Both the position numbers and the translations under genes were made by a program. Below, one piece after another: positions 12,264-17,537 of a stretch of 17,537 nucleotides of DNA. The notes beneath the pieces are model-generated. The model worked only from the letters and a program-made list of their open reading frames with translations, did not search any database and was not told the DNA's origin. Every line of letters begins with the position of its first letter. The stretch's first letter is position 1. The stretch is taken from the NCBI GenBank assembly GCA_030152405.1, contig JASLJL010000542.1, forward strand, positions 1-17,537. The letters run 5' to 3'. The stretch comes from Gordonia sp. (in: high G+C Gram-positive bacteria) (GTDB lineage Bacteria > Actinomycetota > Actinomycetes > Mycobacteriales > Mycobacteriaceae).

Positions 12264-12768
12264 CTTCGAGATCATAGCACCGGTGATCGCTACGGCCATC
12301 GTGTGCTGGCTGTACATGATGTTTGGTAAGCGGATTTCGGCTGTCATCCGTGGGGTGGCCGGTGTGCTGTTCCGAGTGTCGAAGCCCCACGCCCCGGAGG
12401 CCACAGAGAACGCCTTCTTGGACTTCAAGCAGGCCCGGGACGAGGAACGTGCCCTGTACGTGCGCGAGTGGAACGACGAGGTCAAGAGGGTACTCACGGG
12501 GGCAGACTGTACAGACGGTCAGAAGGGGGAAGCCCTGCGTTCCCTGTGCGGCGGCGCGGTGGACCTACAATACAACCACCCGTGGGAAGTAATGCGCCGT
12601 GAAGAGGCCCGCATCAGGCGTGAACAGGAGAGTAGGGAGCGTGTGGCCAAGATCGACCAGGGGATCAAAGACGCGGCATTGCGTAAGGCGCGACGGGAGG
12701 GCCTGACCGAGACTACCTACACGACGTGGAATGGGGATGTCGTACGCGTAGACATAGCCCCCGACTGA
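12253..12768 (+). CDS. Membrane-anchored charged protein, 171 aa
   Basis: Not recognised. A single N-terminal hydrophobic segment at about 7-25 (IIAPVIATAIVCWLYMMFG) predicts a membrane anchor with little outside. The remainder is a highly charged helical region (ARDEERALYVREWNDEVKR, then RREEARIRREQESRERVAK), likely a cytoplasmic coiled coil. The last 25 residues are beta-like. GTG 12253 has AGGAG upstream. It is the last gene before the putative origin, so tethering of replication to the membrane is a possible but unproven role. Confidence 0.66.
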   Translation: MVIDFEIIAPVIATAIVCWLYMMFGKRISAVIRGVAGVLFRVSKPHAPEATENAFLDFKQARDEERALYVREWNDEVKRVLTGADCTDGQKGEALRSLCGGAVDLQYNHPWEVMRREEARIRREQESRERVAKIDQGIKDAALRKARREGLTETTYTTWNGDVVRVDIAPD

Positions 12769-13064
12769 CTGTCAGTCAGCCCCGCCCCAGACCCCGCCCT
12801 CGGTGCTCCTCGTGTAACCGGTGGTGGGGTCTTGGCATGTCTGGAGTGTAACCGGTGGGGGTGGTTACACAGGCTCCGGTTACACTGCCGGGGGTTCTGG
12901 TGGTCACTGCAGGCAATTGTCATAGTTCGATGCAGGTCACTGATGGGAGTGTCTCTCTGGCCCGTCGGGACGGGCGTAACCGGTTAGGTAACCGCCTTGT
13001 AACCGCCATGTAACCGCATAACGGTTACAAACTAGAACCCCCCAAAAAACCCCGTCATTACGCG

Positions 13065-13101
13065 TAAAAAACTAATACAATAAATAATATAATATATATA
13101 T
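13065..13101. other. A/T-only tract (possible unwinding element)
   Basis: Thirty-seven bases with no G and only two C (13072, 13078), within DNA that is otherwise GC-rich. It lies between the iteron cluster and the iteron at 13102. It has the look of a DNA unwinding element. Confidence 0.6.
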
Positions 13102-13130
13102 GTAACCGCTCCTGGACCTACACGACCCTT

Positions 13131-13182
13131 GCGTGCGCGCGCGTGCGCTCTCGCGTGCATACGCTTGAGTGCGCGCACACAC
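13131..13182. repeat. Alternating purine-pyrimidine GC tracts
   Basis: Strict purine-pyrimidine alternation over 18 nt (13131-13148), 13 nt (13152-13164) and 14 nt (13169-13182), mostly GC and GT steps. Such sequences can adopt left-handed DNA under negative supercoiling. The last contains the palindrome GTGCGCGCAC. Confidence 0.6.
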
Positions 13183-13221
13183 CCGTGACCCCCGCATATC
13201 GGACAGCGGTTACACGCCTCC

Positions 13222-13251
13222 TTGACTGGCCGTCAAACCTAGTGGTAGGCT
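13222..13251 (+). promoter_or_regulatory. Operator-promoter 9, for the DNA polymerase operon
   Basis: TTGACT (13222-13227), 18-bp spacer ending AGTGG, TAGGCT (13246-13251). Operator TTGAC-TGGCC-GTCAA. The last iteron ends nine bases upstream of the -35, so an origin-binding protein could affect this promoter. Confidence 0.82.
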
Positions 13252-13276
13252 GGGGACACCTGATCTAGGAGGAACT

Positions 13277-15394
13277 ATGCTGAAACCGTCCGACCTGCTC
13301 GACATGGCCCTGGCTGGGGTGATCCCACAGGGCAACGTGAGCCTGGATACCGAGACCTCGGGCCTGTTCGTGGATGACGGCGCGCGAGTAGCCACGGTCT
13401 CTATCGCCTGGGAAGACCCGGAAGGTACCTGGGAGAGCCTCGTGAGCACCGAGATGTGTGACTGGGGGTCCCAGACCTACGGACTCGAAGAAGTGGGTCT
13501 CGGAGCGCTGGAAGAGTCCATCCAAGTCAACGTGGTGTCGTTCGCCTGGCCGTTCGATCAGGGCCTGTCCTATGCGGGCAAGCCGGAGGATAACGGGCAG
13601 GGGTCCCTGATCCCGGACGCCGAAAACCTGGACTACAACGCGTACACGGCCCTGCTGGCCTGGCTACGGCTCATCGGAGACCAGCGCGGCCCATTCCTGG
13701 ACTTCCACCACTTCAAGTTCGACGCGTGGATCATGAGTGCGGGCCTGCGAACCGAGAAGGGCACCGGTATCGACCTGGAACCCTGGGTCGCCTGGGACAC
13801 CCAGAACGTGGCAAACCTGCTGTGGTCCTACACCGGCACCACCTCGCTCAAGCCCACCACCCAGCGAATCTGGCACGACAACGCGGATGACGAACAGCAG
13901 AAGGTCAAAGATTACCTGCGCAAGTCCAAGTTGCCTACCGGTCGTTGGGATCTGATGCCCTGGTCGATCATCGGCAAGTATGCCGACAAGGACGCCCGCC
14001 TCACCACCCGCCTACGAATCCACCAACAGTTGATCGTCGAGCGCAAAGCGGACGGGAACTGGCTCAACGGGGTCAACGGCAGGATGACCCTGCAGGAAGC
14101 CATCGACCGCAGGTTGGACACCTCGCGGATGCTGTACCGGCTGGAGCGTCGCGGATTGCCCTTCGCGGCAGACCAGGTGGGGGACATCGCCCGAGAGTTG
14201 AAACGACGCACGGACAAACTCACCAAGGAACTGCCCTTCCACCCGGCTACCCTGCCTGCCGCCAAGCACTACTGGTTCGGGACTGGTACGAACCGGCAAG
14301 GTGTTGAAGGGCTGGGCCTGGAACCGGTCGCACTGACCGAGACCGGCGAGCCGCAGTTGAACGCGTACGTAGTGCAGAAGTTGGCCGCGCGTGGGGTACC
14401 AGCGATTGAGACCTGGCGCAACCTGCAGAAGGCCAAGACGGCAAACGACCGTTGGTACACCGGCTGGGGTAGCATGCTGGGGGATGACGGTAGGTTGCGC
14501 GGGTCGGTGCGGCAGAACGGCACCGTGTCCGGCAGGTTCAGCATCGAGCGGGTGCAGTTGCAGGCCATCCCACACGATTTCCGTCTCGGTGGCTTCTCGG
14601 TGCTGGACGGACTGCCCACGCCGCGCGGCCTGATCGGTGCGGGGGTGCCCCACGGGTACCGGCTGTGGGAACTGGACTTGGCAAACGCTGAACTTCGGGT
14701 GGCGGCACTGATGGCCGGGTGTGAGCGCATGCTCACCCTGATTGGTGAAGGCGCAGACCTGCATGGCGACGCCGCCGAACAGTTGTTTGACATCCACCCG
14801 GACAATCCGGCATGGGGACGAATGCGAGGGGTTGCCAAGCGGGCGAACTTCTCGCTGATCTTCGGGGTCGGCTGGGAGAAACTGCAGGCTGACATCGACT
14901 CACAAACTGGCGTGGTGCTGTCGGACGCCGAAGCCCAGCAGTTGGTTCACGACTGGAATGGGTTGTACCCCGAGTACAAGCGGGCGATTAACAAGACCAG
15001 CGCGGTGCTCAAGGGTCGGCAGATGAAGCACGGCAAAGCATGGATTCAACTTGCCAACGGCGAGCGCAGATGGTTTGGCGGCACCGAGGAAACCCACAAG
15101 GGGTTCAACCAGCGGGTGCAGCCCAGCCTGGCACAGTTCGGTAATGACTGGTGGCTGTCCTCGGACCGGCTGATCGATCAGGAGTTGGCCGACGCCGGGT
15201 ACGCCAGCGAGGTTGCAGAAACTGGCCTGGTGATGTTGATTCACGACTCCATGGTGTTGCTGTTGCCCACCAAGGACGGACTCGACGAGAAGATCGTGAA
15301 GCAGGTGCAGGAAGACGGCGTGCGACTGTGGGGGAAGACCTTCCCGGGCGTGCCGGGTGGGGTCGACGCGAAGGTCTGGGGAGGCGGGGACTGA
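13277..15394 (+). CDS. Family A DNA polymerase with 3'-5' exonuclease; DpoZ candidate
   Basis: The replicative polymerase of the phage, 705 aa. The exonuclease domain has Exo I D24-T-E26, Exo II D149 (FHHFKFDAW) and Exo III Y235-x3-D239 (KYADKDA), all acids kept, so proofreading should be active. The polymerase domain has motif A DLANAELR (467-474), motif B R517-x3-K521-x3-F525-x3-F529-G, and motif C H656-D657-S658. Three differences from E. coli Pol I stand out: motif A lacks the YSQI core, the motif B Tyr is Phe, and the motif C Glu is Ser. No 5' nuclease domain is present. ATG 13277 has AGGAGG. The next transcription unit is PurZ. Polymerases encoded beside purZ in other siphoviruses (DpoZ) favour the 2-aminoadenine triphosphate; whether this one does cannot be judged from sequence alone. 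Confidence 0.93.
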   Translation: MLKPSDLLDMALAGVIPQGNVSLDTETSGLFVDDGARVATVSIAWEDPEGTWESLVSTEMCDWGSQTYGLEEVGLGALEESIQVNVVSFAWPFDQGLSYAGKPEDNGQGSLIPDAENLDYNAYTALLAWLRLIGDQRGPFLDFHHFKFDAWIMSAGLRTEKGTGIDLEPWVAWDTQNVANLLWSYTGTTSLKPTTQRIWHDNADDEQQKVKDYLRKSKLPTGRWDLMPWSIIGKYADKDARLTTRLRIHQQLIVERKADGNWLNGVNGRMTLQEAIDRRLDTSRMLYRLERRGLPFAADQVGDIARELKRRTDKLTKELPFHPATLPAAKHYWFGTGTNRQGVEGLGLEPVALTETGEPQLNAYVVQKLAARGVPAIETWRNLQKAKTANDRWYTGWGSMLGDDGRLRGSVRQNGTVSGRFSIERVQLQAIPHDFRLGGFSVLDGLPTPRGLIGAGVPHGYRLWELDLANAELRVAALMAGCERMLTLIGEGADLHGDAAEQLFDIHPDNPAWGRMRGVAKRANFSLIFGVGWEKLQADIDSQTGVVLSDAEAQQLVHDWNGLYPEYKRAINKTSAVLKGRQMKHGKAWIQLANGERRWFGGTEETHKGFNQRVQPSLAQFGNDWWLSSDRLIDQELADAGYASEVAETGLVMLIHDSMVLLLPTKDGLDEKIVKQVQEDGVRLWGKTFPGVPGGVDAKVWGGGD

Positions 15395-15669
15395 TGGTAT
15401 CCATCGAGAACGGCGGGATTCACGAAGTGCATGTCCTGATCGTTAGCAGAGGGGGTGCAACGGTACTCATGAAGATGACGGGAGCAGACATGCAGGTGAC
15501 TCTGGAAACGGAGCACCTGGACCCGCACAACAGGCCTTGGATAACGAACCAGAGACTGACTGTTGATAACGTCGACTTCACACAGCAGGCGCACATGCCT
15601 GCGCCGGTAGCACTCCCGCTACCACCGATCTCCCTGCTTGACACTACGTCAAACCCAGTGGTAGACTAG
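15394..15669 (+). CDS. Hypothetical protein, 91 aa, coupled to the polymerase
   Basis: Not recognised. It has a beta-rich N-terminal part (HEVHVLIVSRGGATVLMKMTG) and a Pro-rich end (MPAPVALPLPPISLL). ATG 15394 shares one base with the polymerase stop (TGATG) and has GGAGG nine bases upstream. Its final codons run through the whole of promoter 10, and its TAG stop lies one base past the -10 hexamer. The C-terminal eleven residues are thus constrained by promoter sequence. Confidence 0.6.
   Translation: MVSIENGGIHEVHVLIVSRGGATVLMKMTGADMQVTLETEHLDPHNRPWITNQRLTVDNVDFTQQAHMPAPVALPLPPISLLDTTSNPVVD
15638..15667 (+). promoter_or_regulatory. Operator-promoter 10, for the purZ operon
   Basis: TTGACA (15638-15643), 18-bp spacer ending AGTGG, TAGACT (15662-15667). 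Operator TTGAC-ACTAC-GTCAA, perfect half sites. It is embedded in the 3' end of the 91-aa gene and gives purZ a transcript separate from that of the polymerase. Confidence 0.83.
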
Positions 15670-15702
15670 CCAAGTACACACCCAATCTCACAAGGAGAAA
15701 CC

Positions 15703-16851
15703 ATGAAAACCCTTAGCGTGATCGTCGGCACCCAGTTCGGTTCCGAAGGCAAGGGACACATCACCCACCAAGCCATCCGGGGCCTGCTCAACTACAACGA
15801 GATCGAACCCGGCAAGCACCACGTGTTCAGCGTCCGCGTCGGCGGACCCAACGCCGGACACTGCGTCATCGACCCCAAGACCGGCCACAAGTACGCCTTC
15901 CGTACCGTGCCCGTTGGTGCCATCTACGACCAGACCCGCCAGTACATCGCCCCCGGCTCCGAAGTCGACCTCGACGTCCTGGAGAACGAGGTCCGCGAAC
16001 TGCTGGCCCAAGGACACCACCCCCACATCATGATCGACGGTGCCGCGACCTGGCTCACCCCCGAGCACATCCAGCAGGAGAAGGACAGCGACCTCAACGC
16101 CCGCACCGGATCCACCGCCAAGGGTATCGGAGCGGCCCGAGCCGAACGCATCTGGCGCAAAGCCCTCACCGTCGAGCAGGCATTCAAGCAGAACCAGGAG
16201 TTCCGCGAGCGGTTCAGCACCCTCGCAATCGAGATCGCCGAGGCCAACCCCGAGGACGGATACCTGATGATCTGGGGTACCGAGAACGAGCCGTTCTTCA
16301 AGAACATCTTCGACTCCGTCCACGAGGACCGAGCGCACCTGCACGTGGTCATCGAGGGTACCCAGGGCTACGGGCTGGGTATGCACGGGGTGCACTACCC
16401 CCAGGCGACCAGCAACGACACCCGCGCCATCGACTTCATGGCCATGGCCGGAACCAACCCCTGGCAGTTCGACCGGCTCGCCATCGTCGGTGCCACCCGC
16501 ACCAACCCCATCCGTGTGGCTGGCAACTCCGGCCCGCTCAAGGGCGAAAGCACCTGGGAGGACCTGGGGCAGGAGTCCGAGCGCACCACCGTCACCCAGA
16601 AGATCCGCCGCGTGGGTGAGTGGGACGGCGCCCTCGTGGCCCGTGCCGTGGCAGACGGCGGCGTCAACAGCATCGCGCTCACCATGGTCGACAAGATCAT
16701 CCCCGAGGTGCGAGACATGGACGGCACCTACCACTTCGACCGGCTCCCGCTCGAAGTGCAGGACCTGATCAACCAGGTCGAAGCCGACGCCAACTGCCCG
16801 GTGGACATGTTCACCACCTCCGAGCACACCGCAGTGCGGGTGACCCGATGA
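15703..16851 (+). CDS. purZ: PurZ, 2-amino-dAMP precursor synthetase (adenylosuccinate synthetase homologue)
   Basis: Joins dGMP and aspartate to form the succinyl-amino precursor of 2-aminoadenine (Z) deoxynucleotide, which host PurB then cleaves. The 382-aa protein aligns with PurA by motif: VIVGTQFGSEGKG (6-18), RVGGPNAGHC (45-54, catalytic His53 kept), STAKGIG (137-143), VIEGTQGYG (216-224) and RTNPIRVAG (266-274). The deciding residue is Ser14, where PurA has the catalytic Asp13 (GDEGKG); this change distinguishes PurZ. The nucleotide motif, TKLD in PurA, reads T327-M-V-D330, losing the Lys that reads guanine, which fits reported use of ATP or dATP by PurZ. It is shorter than bacterial PurA (about 430 aa), as for phage PurZ. 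ATG 15703 has AAGGAG. It has its own promoter and is coupled by ATGA to the next gene. Confidence 0.92.
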   Translation: MKTLSVIVGTQFGSEGKGHITHQAIRGLLNYNEIEPGKHHVFSVRVGGPNAGHCVIDPKTGHKYAFRTVPVGAIYDQTRQYIAPGSEVDLDVLENEVRELLAQGHHPHIMIDGAATWLTPEHIQQEKDSDLNARTGSTAKGIGAARAERIWRKALTVEQAFKQNQEFRERFSTLAIEIAEANPEDGYLMIWGTENEPFFKNIFDSVHEDRAHLHVVIEGTQGYGLGMHGVHYPQATSNDTRAIDFMAMAGTNPWQFDRLAIVGATRTNPIRVAGNSGPLKGESTWEDLGQESERTTVTQKIRRVGEWDGALVARAVADGGVNSIALTMVDKIIPEVRDMDGTYHFDRLPLEVQDLINQVEADANCPVDMFTTSEHTAVRVTR

Positions 16852-17066
16852 GCAACCGCCGATACACCGCCCGCGTCGAGATCTATCGTACCGAGGTCGT
16901 GGAGGTGCCCTCCGACCGGCACACCCGGGGCGGCGAGGTGCGCACTACTGCACCGCAGGAGCGGCAGACCGAGATCTCCAAGTTCACGATCCACGCCGAA
17001 ACCGAAGCGGACCTGGCGCGCAAGATCAAGTCCATGACCGACATCGACCTGACCGAAGGGAAGTAG
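16848..17066 (+). CDS. Hypothetical protein, 72 aa, in the purZ operon
   Basis: Not recognised. A beta-strand-rich, charged protein (RRYTARVEIYRTEVVEVP; QTEISKFTIHAET) ending in a short helix (EADLARKIKSM). The alternating pattern and the DLARKIKSM helix could form a small beta-beta-beta-alpha fold. ATG 16848 overlaps the purZ stop in ATGA, so it is translationally coupled to purZ and probably expressed with it. Confidence 0.66.
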   Translation: MSNRRYTARVEIYRTEVVEVPSDRHTRGGEVRTTAPQERQTEISKFTIHAETEADLARKIKSMTDIDLTEGK

Positions 17067-17068
17067 AT

Positions 17069-17395
17069 GTGGACAACGTACACACCGTGTTTGTTGACTG
17101 CCTGACCAGGGACCATGTGTACAAAACCGTGGTCATGGAGTCCGGGAATCAGTACCAGGTCGTGGGAATTACCCATACCGTAAACTCGGTAAATGTGGAG
17201 GTGAAGCCGTTCCCCGGACCAGGAGCCAAAAGTACCTTCACGTACGCACCCGGCAACACCATCGATTTTGTTAATCTCGTAAACACCGAGTATGTTCGGA
17301 CTAAGGTCTTGGGTGGTGTCAGCACAGACTTCCGGCCAGAGTTGGAAACCATGTTTGAGCGGTGGCTCGACTACATCAAAAACGGGGGAGAATAA
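17069..17395 (+). CDS. Hypothetical protein, 108 aa, in the purZ operon
   Basis: Not recognised. Predicted beta-rich (HTVFVDCLTRDHVYKTVVME, NQYQVVGITHTVNSVNVEV) up to about residue 75, then a C-terminal helix (ELETMFERWLDYIKN). GTG 17069 is three bases after the previous stop and has GAAGGG upstream. Base use is more A/T-rich at the third codon position than in purZ, which may mean a different origin. It is unlike known Z-pathway enzymes. Confidence 0.62.
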   Translation: MDNVHTVFVDCLTRDHVYKTVVMESGNQYQVVGITHTVNSVNVEVKPFPGPGAKSTFTYAPGNTIDFVNLVNTEYVRTKVLGGVSTDFRPELETMFERWLDYIKNGGE

Positions 17396-17397
17396 CC

Positions 17398-17537
17398 GTG
17401 GACAACGACATCGAGTGGGCCGAGCAGATGGCCAAGACCCACTACGAAACCGCCATCAAGCAACTGCTGAACTGGTGGAAGATCCAGTCCGAAGAGGAAT
17501 CCACCCGCACGGTGCCCAAGGCCGTGGAGTACGGGCA
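17398..17537 (+). CDS. Partial gene, possible MazG/MazZ-like pyrophosphohydrolase
   Basis: Only the first 46 residues are visible. The helical start (WAEQMAKTHYETAIKQLLNWWKIQ) and the end TVPKAVEYG resemble the N-terminal part of MazG-like all-alpha NTP pyrophosphohydrolases in actinophages, where a PKAxEYG segment begins the second helix. The catalytic ExxE...ExxD acids would lie outside the window, so this is tentative. A MazZ here would make biological sense, since it converts dGTP to dGMP, the PurZ substrate. GTG 17398 follows the previous stop by two bases, with GGGGGAG upstream. Confidence 0.45.
   Translation, partial: MDNDIEWAEQMAKTHYETAIKQLLNWWKIQSEEESTRTVPKAVEYG

Larger units (their letters stand above)
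12814..13213. repeat. GTAACCG iterons, ten exact or near copies plus one variant
   Basis: Plus-strand copies start at 12814, 12848, 12976, 12988, 12999, 13010 and 13102. Minus-strand copies (CGGTTAC) are at 12877-12883, 13022-13028 and 13207-13213. That makes ten exact copies. One variant, TGGTTAC, is at 12862-12868. The copies at 12988, 12999 and 13010 are spaced exactly 11 bp apart, about one helical turn, and are preceded by one 12 bp before. The first two share the longer GTGTAACCGGTGG. Outside this region I noticed only one chance copy, in the Sak4-like gene. Confidence 0.85.
12769..13221. other. Putative iteron-type replication origin (gene-free)
   Basis: No credible gene lies here, and the stretch differs sharply from the rest of the window. 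It holds ten exact GTAACCG heptamers (six on the plus strand, four counted on the minus strand or as a near match; see the repeat entry), a 37-nt A/T tract with only two C, and three alternating purine-pyrimidine GC tracts. It lies directly upstream of the DNA polymerase operon and next to a helicase gene. Repeats plus an A/T tract are the usual parts of an iteron origin. The other repeats inside it are a CTGACTG-T-CAGTCAG palindrome at about 12764-12778 and CCCGTC-GG-GACGGG at 12961-12974. Origin function is inference. Confidence 0.6.

Noticed and set aside
12764..12778. Terminator at the CTGACTG-T-CAGTCAG palindrome
   Set aside because: The loop would be one base and the stem is not GC-rich, with no U-tract; a protein-binding site is as likely, so it is only mentioned in the origin entry.
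15688..16827. A 379-aa minus-strand open frame
   Set aside because: It is the antisense shadow of purZ: low-complexity His/Val/Gly-rich, with no ribosome-binding site or motif.
15703..16851. Ordinary PurA (AMP synthesis)
   Set aside because: The catalytic Asp of GDEGKG is Ser here and the guanine-reading Lys is lost; the gene also sits next to a phage polymerase. PurZ explains these facts better.

Overview
The window looks like the early and replication part of a tailed-phage genome that infects a high-GC Gram-positive (actinobacterial) host. The evidence is the GC-rich, tightly packed DNA, frequent GTG starts, many 4-bp (ATGA/GTGA) gene overlaps, promoters with a TTGACA -35 and TAGRCT -10, and many small zinc-binding proteins of the kind common in actinophages. 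No structural, lysis or integration gene is present.

Layout. The window has two divergent arms that meet at about 9.7 kb. The left arm (1-9643) is read on the minus strand. From its promoter-proximal end it holds: two single-gene units for small proteins (75 and 64 aa), each with its own operator-promoter, conserved leader hairpin and terminator; an eight-gene overlapping operon (8939 to 6228) of small zinc-binding and unknown proteins ending in a RuvC-like resolvase; a zinc-binding 169-aa gene with the same leader type; three small unknown genes; a five-gene operon (4511 to 2528) that includes a Cas4/RecB-like nuclease; and then a Sak4-type RecA-like ATPase, an SSB-like protein and a primase-polymerase that runs off the left edge. 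The right arm (9775-17537) is read on the plus strand. It holds a leaderless Xre-type regulator, a SNF2-type helicase, three small unknown genes, a roughly 500-bp gene-free region that looks like a replication origin, a family A DNA polymerase, and a PurZ operon with small unknown genes. The last of these may be a MazG/MazZ-like pyrophosphohydrolase, cut by the right edge.

Main result. The adenylosuccinate synthetase homologue at 15703-16851 has G-S-E-G-K-G where PurA enzymes have G-D-E-G-K-G. Replacement of that catalytic Asp is the hallmark of PurZ, which makes the precursor of 2-aminoadenine (Z). The phage therefore probably replaces some or all of its genomic adenine with Z. The neighbouring DNA polymerase is a candidate DpoZ-type enzyme. 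The gene-free region just before it holds ten exact GTAACCG repeats plus one variant, in both orientations, together with a 37-nt almost pure A/T tract and alternating GC tracts. This is an iteron-type origin candidate.

Regulation. Ten promoters across both arms share one 30-bp design: TTGAC-N5-GTCA covering the -35, an 18-bp spacer, and TAG(A/G)CT or a close variant as -10. This predicts a single phage-encoded regulator binding every early promoter. Two of these promoters sit inside the end of the preceding gene, where TAG is both the stop codon and the start of the -10. Several transcription units end in perfect GC-rich hairpins without a U-tract.
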